From: Eubacterium sp.
Lineage (GTDB): Bacteria > Bacillota_A > Clostridia > Lachnospirales > Lachnospiraceae
DNA length: 14,277 bases
NCBI GenBank assembly: GCA_017475785.1
Contig: JAFVEX010000173.1
Location: forward strand, 1 to 14,277
Direction: 5' to 3'
Position numbers and translations under genes: made by a program. The notes below the pieces were generated by a model. It did not search any database. It was given only the letters and a program-made list of their open reading frames with translations, and had not been told where the DNA came from. Each line of letters starts with the position of its first letter. Position 1 is the stretch's first letter. Below, piece by piece: positions 13,232 to 14,277 of the stretch.

Positions 13232-13998
13232 AGATTGTGCAGCGGCACGTAATCGTCAGGATGATTTTGCGCGGCGCTCTGCTGCTGATGTGCGCAGGGC
13301 TGTTCTGCGCCTGCGCGTTTTCTGGCCGCGGCAGCGCGACGGAGCTGCAGGCGGACGAAAACGGCAGACTGATTCAGATCATTGTGGAGAAAGCTGACAA
13401 GACGCTGGATATTAATGATCTGGAGCAATACGTAAAGGAACAGATTGACGCGTTCAACGGCGCGGCGGCGTCCGGGGAAGAAGCGGAGGCTTCTTCATCT
13501 GCGGATTCCAAAAGCAGCAAAACCGGGCGGATCGAGCTGGAATCCTGTAAGCTGAAGGACGGCTCTGTCCAGATCCGCATCAGCTATGCCGGCTATGAGG
13601 ACTACATGCAGTTCAACGGAACCAGATGCTTTTTCGGGACGATCGCGGAGGCGGAAGAGGCCGGTTATTCCTTTGACCAGACGTGGCTGAACGAAAAGGG
13701 AAAAGAGGCGGAGGACGCGAAGACCACTATCAGCGAGCGCGCTGCAGAGTGGAAGGTGTTGATCGCTGAGGAGCCCATGCATCTGCGCGTGCCGGACAAG
13801 ATCCTGTATACGAGCCAGAACCTGAAAACGACCGGGCGCATGACGGCTGAATACAGAGGCAGCGCGGAAAAAAAGGATCAGCAGGAAGACGCAGAGGGGA
13901 CAGATGATACGGCCTCCGGGGAGGTGACGGTGCAGGATCCGGAGCTCCGGAAATTTGTAATCGATGACTTTGATCTGTCCTACGTTATTTTTAAATAG
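13228..13998 (+). CDS. Secreted or lipoprotein of unknown function
   Basis: This 256-residue protein starts at a GTG that overlaps the purA stop codon, with GGGAGA eight bases ahead. A longer in-frame start at 13123 lies inside purA and is unlikely. Residues 1-10 are basic, then a hydrophobic segment (12-30) ends in LFCACAFSG. C29 after Ala could be a lipidated cysteine, but the lipobox is not canonical (Phe at -3), so an ordinary signal peptide or membrane anchor is possible. The mature part has a low-complexity Ala/Glu/Ser linker (about 78-100) and motifs IIVEKADKTLDINDLEQYV and QIRISYAGYEDYMQFN then GTIAEAEEAGYSF. These resemble a clostridial lipoprotein family I know only as hypothetical. 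It sits between purA and a glycyl-tRNA synthetase gene; no functional link is evident. Confidence 0.82.
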   Translation: MKIVQRHVIVRMILRGALLLMCAGLFCACAFSGRGSATELQADENGRLIQIIVEKADKTLDINDLEQYVKEQIDAFNGAAASGEEAEASSSADSKSSKTGRIELESCKLKDGSVQIRISYAGYEDYMQFNGTRCFFGTIAEAEEAGYSFDQTWLNEKGKEAEDAKTTISERAAEWKVLIAEEPMHLRVPDKILYTSQNLKTTGRMTAEYRGSAEKKDQQEDAEGTDDTASGEVTVQDPELRKFVIDDFDLSYVIFK

Positions 13999-14022
13999 AA
14001 GAATTATTTTTTAATAGAAGAA
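13994..14022 (+). repeat. Short direct repeat at the lipoprotein stop codon
   Basis: AATAGAAGAA occurs exactly at 13994-14003, containing the TAG stop, and at 14013-14022. The two copies are separated by TTATTTTTT, giving a 19-bp period. It may be a replication-slippage duplication. The 70-nt gap to the next gene holds no T-box leader and no convincing terminator. Confidence 0.6.
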
Positions 14023-14068
14023 ACATCTGGTAATACAAGACGAATACGAGTATAAGAAGGAGAACATC

Positions 14069-14277
14069 ATGGAAAAGACAATGGATAAAATCATCGCGCT
14101 GGCAAAGTCGAGAGGCTTTATTTTCCCGGGGTCGGAAATCTACGGCGGCCTGGCCAATACCTGGGATTACGGTCCTCTCGGCGTGGAGCTGAAGAATAAT
14201 GTCAAGAAGGCATGGTGGAAGAAGTTTGTCCAGGACAATAAGTACAACGTCGGCGTGGACTGTGCGATCCTGATGAA
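14069..14277 (+). CDS. glyQS: Glycyl-tRNA synthetase, single-chain class II type (5' part only)
   Basis: Only the first 69 codons are in the window. The protein opens [20 protein letters not shown] and continues with [18 protein letters not shown] (21-38), the hallmark start of the homodimeric (alpha2, eukaryote/Firmicute-type) glycyl-tRNA synthetase that charges tRNA-Gly. It is distinct from the alpha/beta GlyQ and GlyS tetramer. AGAAGGAG lies before the ATG. The gene is truncated by the window edge, not broken. Clostridial synthetase genes often have T-box leaders; none fits in the 70-nt upstream gap, unless transcription starts inside or before the lipoprotein gene. Confidence 0.95.
   Translation, partial: MEKTMDKIIALAKSRGFIFPGSEIYGGLANTWDYGPLGVELKNNVKKAWWKKFVQDNKYNVGVDCAILM

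Noticed and set aside
1..14277. CRISPR arrays, insertion sequences or an origin of replication
   Set aside because: No regularly spaced repeats, transposase motifs or DnaA-box clusters were seen on reading both strands.

Overview
The window looks like a chromosomal segment of a clostridial Bacillota, most likely Lachnospiraceae. This is inferred from the gene families, the strong AGGAGG-type ribosome binding sites, the consensus -35/-10 promoters and a moderately GC-rich coding style. In particular, a DUF5717/DUF5716-type gene pair and a small holin-like type I toxin recall that family. No taxonomic search could be run.

Layout. (1) Positions 119-350 hold tRNA-Asn(GUU) and tRNA-Glu(UUC), with a hairpin between them and a clean intrinsic terminator after them. 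(2) Positions 350-735 (minus) hold the decayed catalytic half of a tyrosine integrase, pointing at tRNA-Glu, with a homopolymer frameshift and no catalytic tyrosine. This is a scar of an integrated element. (3) Positions 720-1000 hold a compact type I toxin-antitoxin module: a 27-residue hydrophobic peptide on the minus strand and a convergent antisense RNA on the plus strand. (4) Positions 1209-2303 (minus) encode a PLP-dependent CobD/HisC-like enzyme with its own promoter. (5) Divergently, 2412-8574 carries four tightly packed plus-strand genes: an 1180-residue beta-sandwich plus helical-repeat protein, a degenerate Hsp70/actin-fold protein, a TPR-like protein with an N-terminal CxxC, and a seven-helix membrane protein of the DUF4203/TMEM198 type. 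This cassette has no known function and is the best candidate for an undescribed system. (6) Positions 8577-10285 carry an Lrp/AsnC regulator and alanine racemase. (7) Positions 10356-13998 carry purB and purA, then a secreted or lipoprotein gene overlapping purA. (8) The start of a glycyl-tRNA synthetase gene (glyQS type) runs off the right edge.

How the genes may work together. purB and purA together convert IMP to AMP. The Lrp-like protein is probably an autoregulator and possibly controls alr, which supplies D-alanine for the wall. The four-gene cassette is arranged as one operon (gaps of 16, -4 and 40 nt). It combines a large cytosolic scaffold-like protein, a probable nucleotide-fold protein, a TPR adaptor and a membrane component, which suggests a membrane-associated assembly. 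That last statement is inference only.
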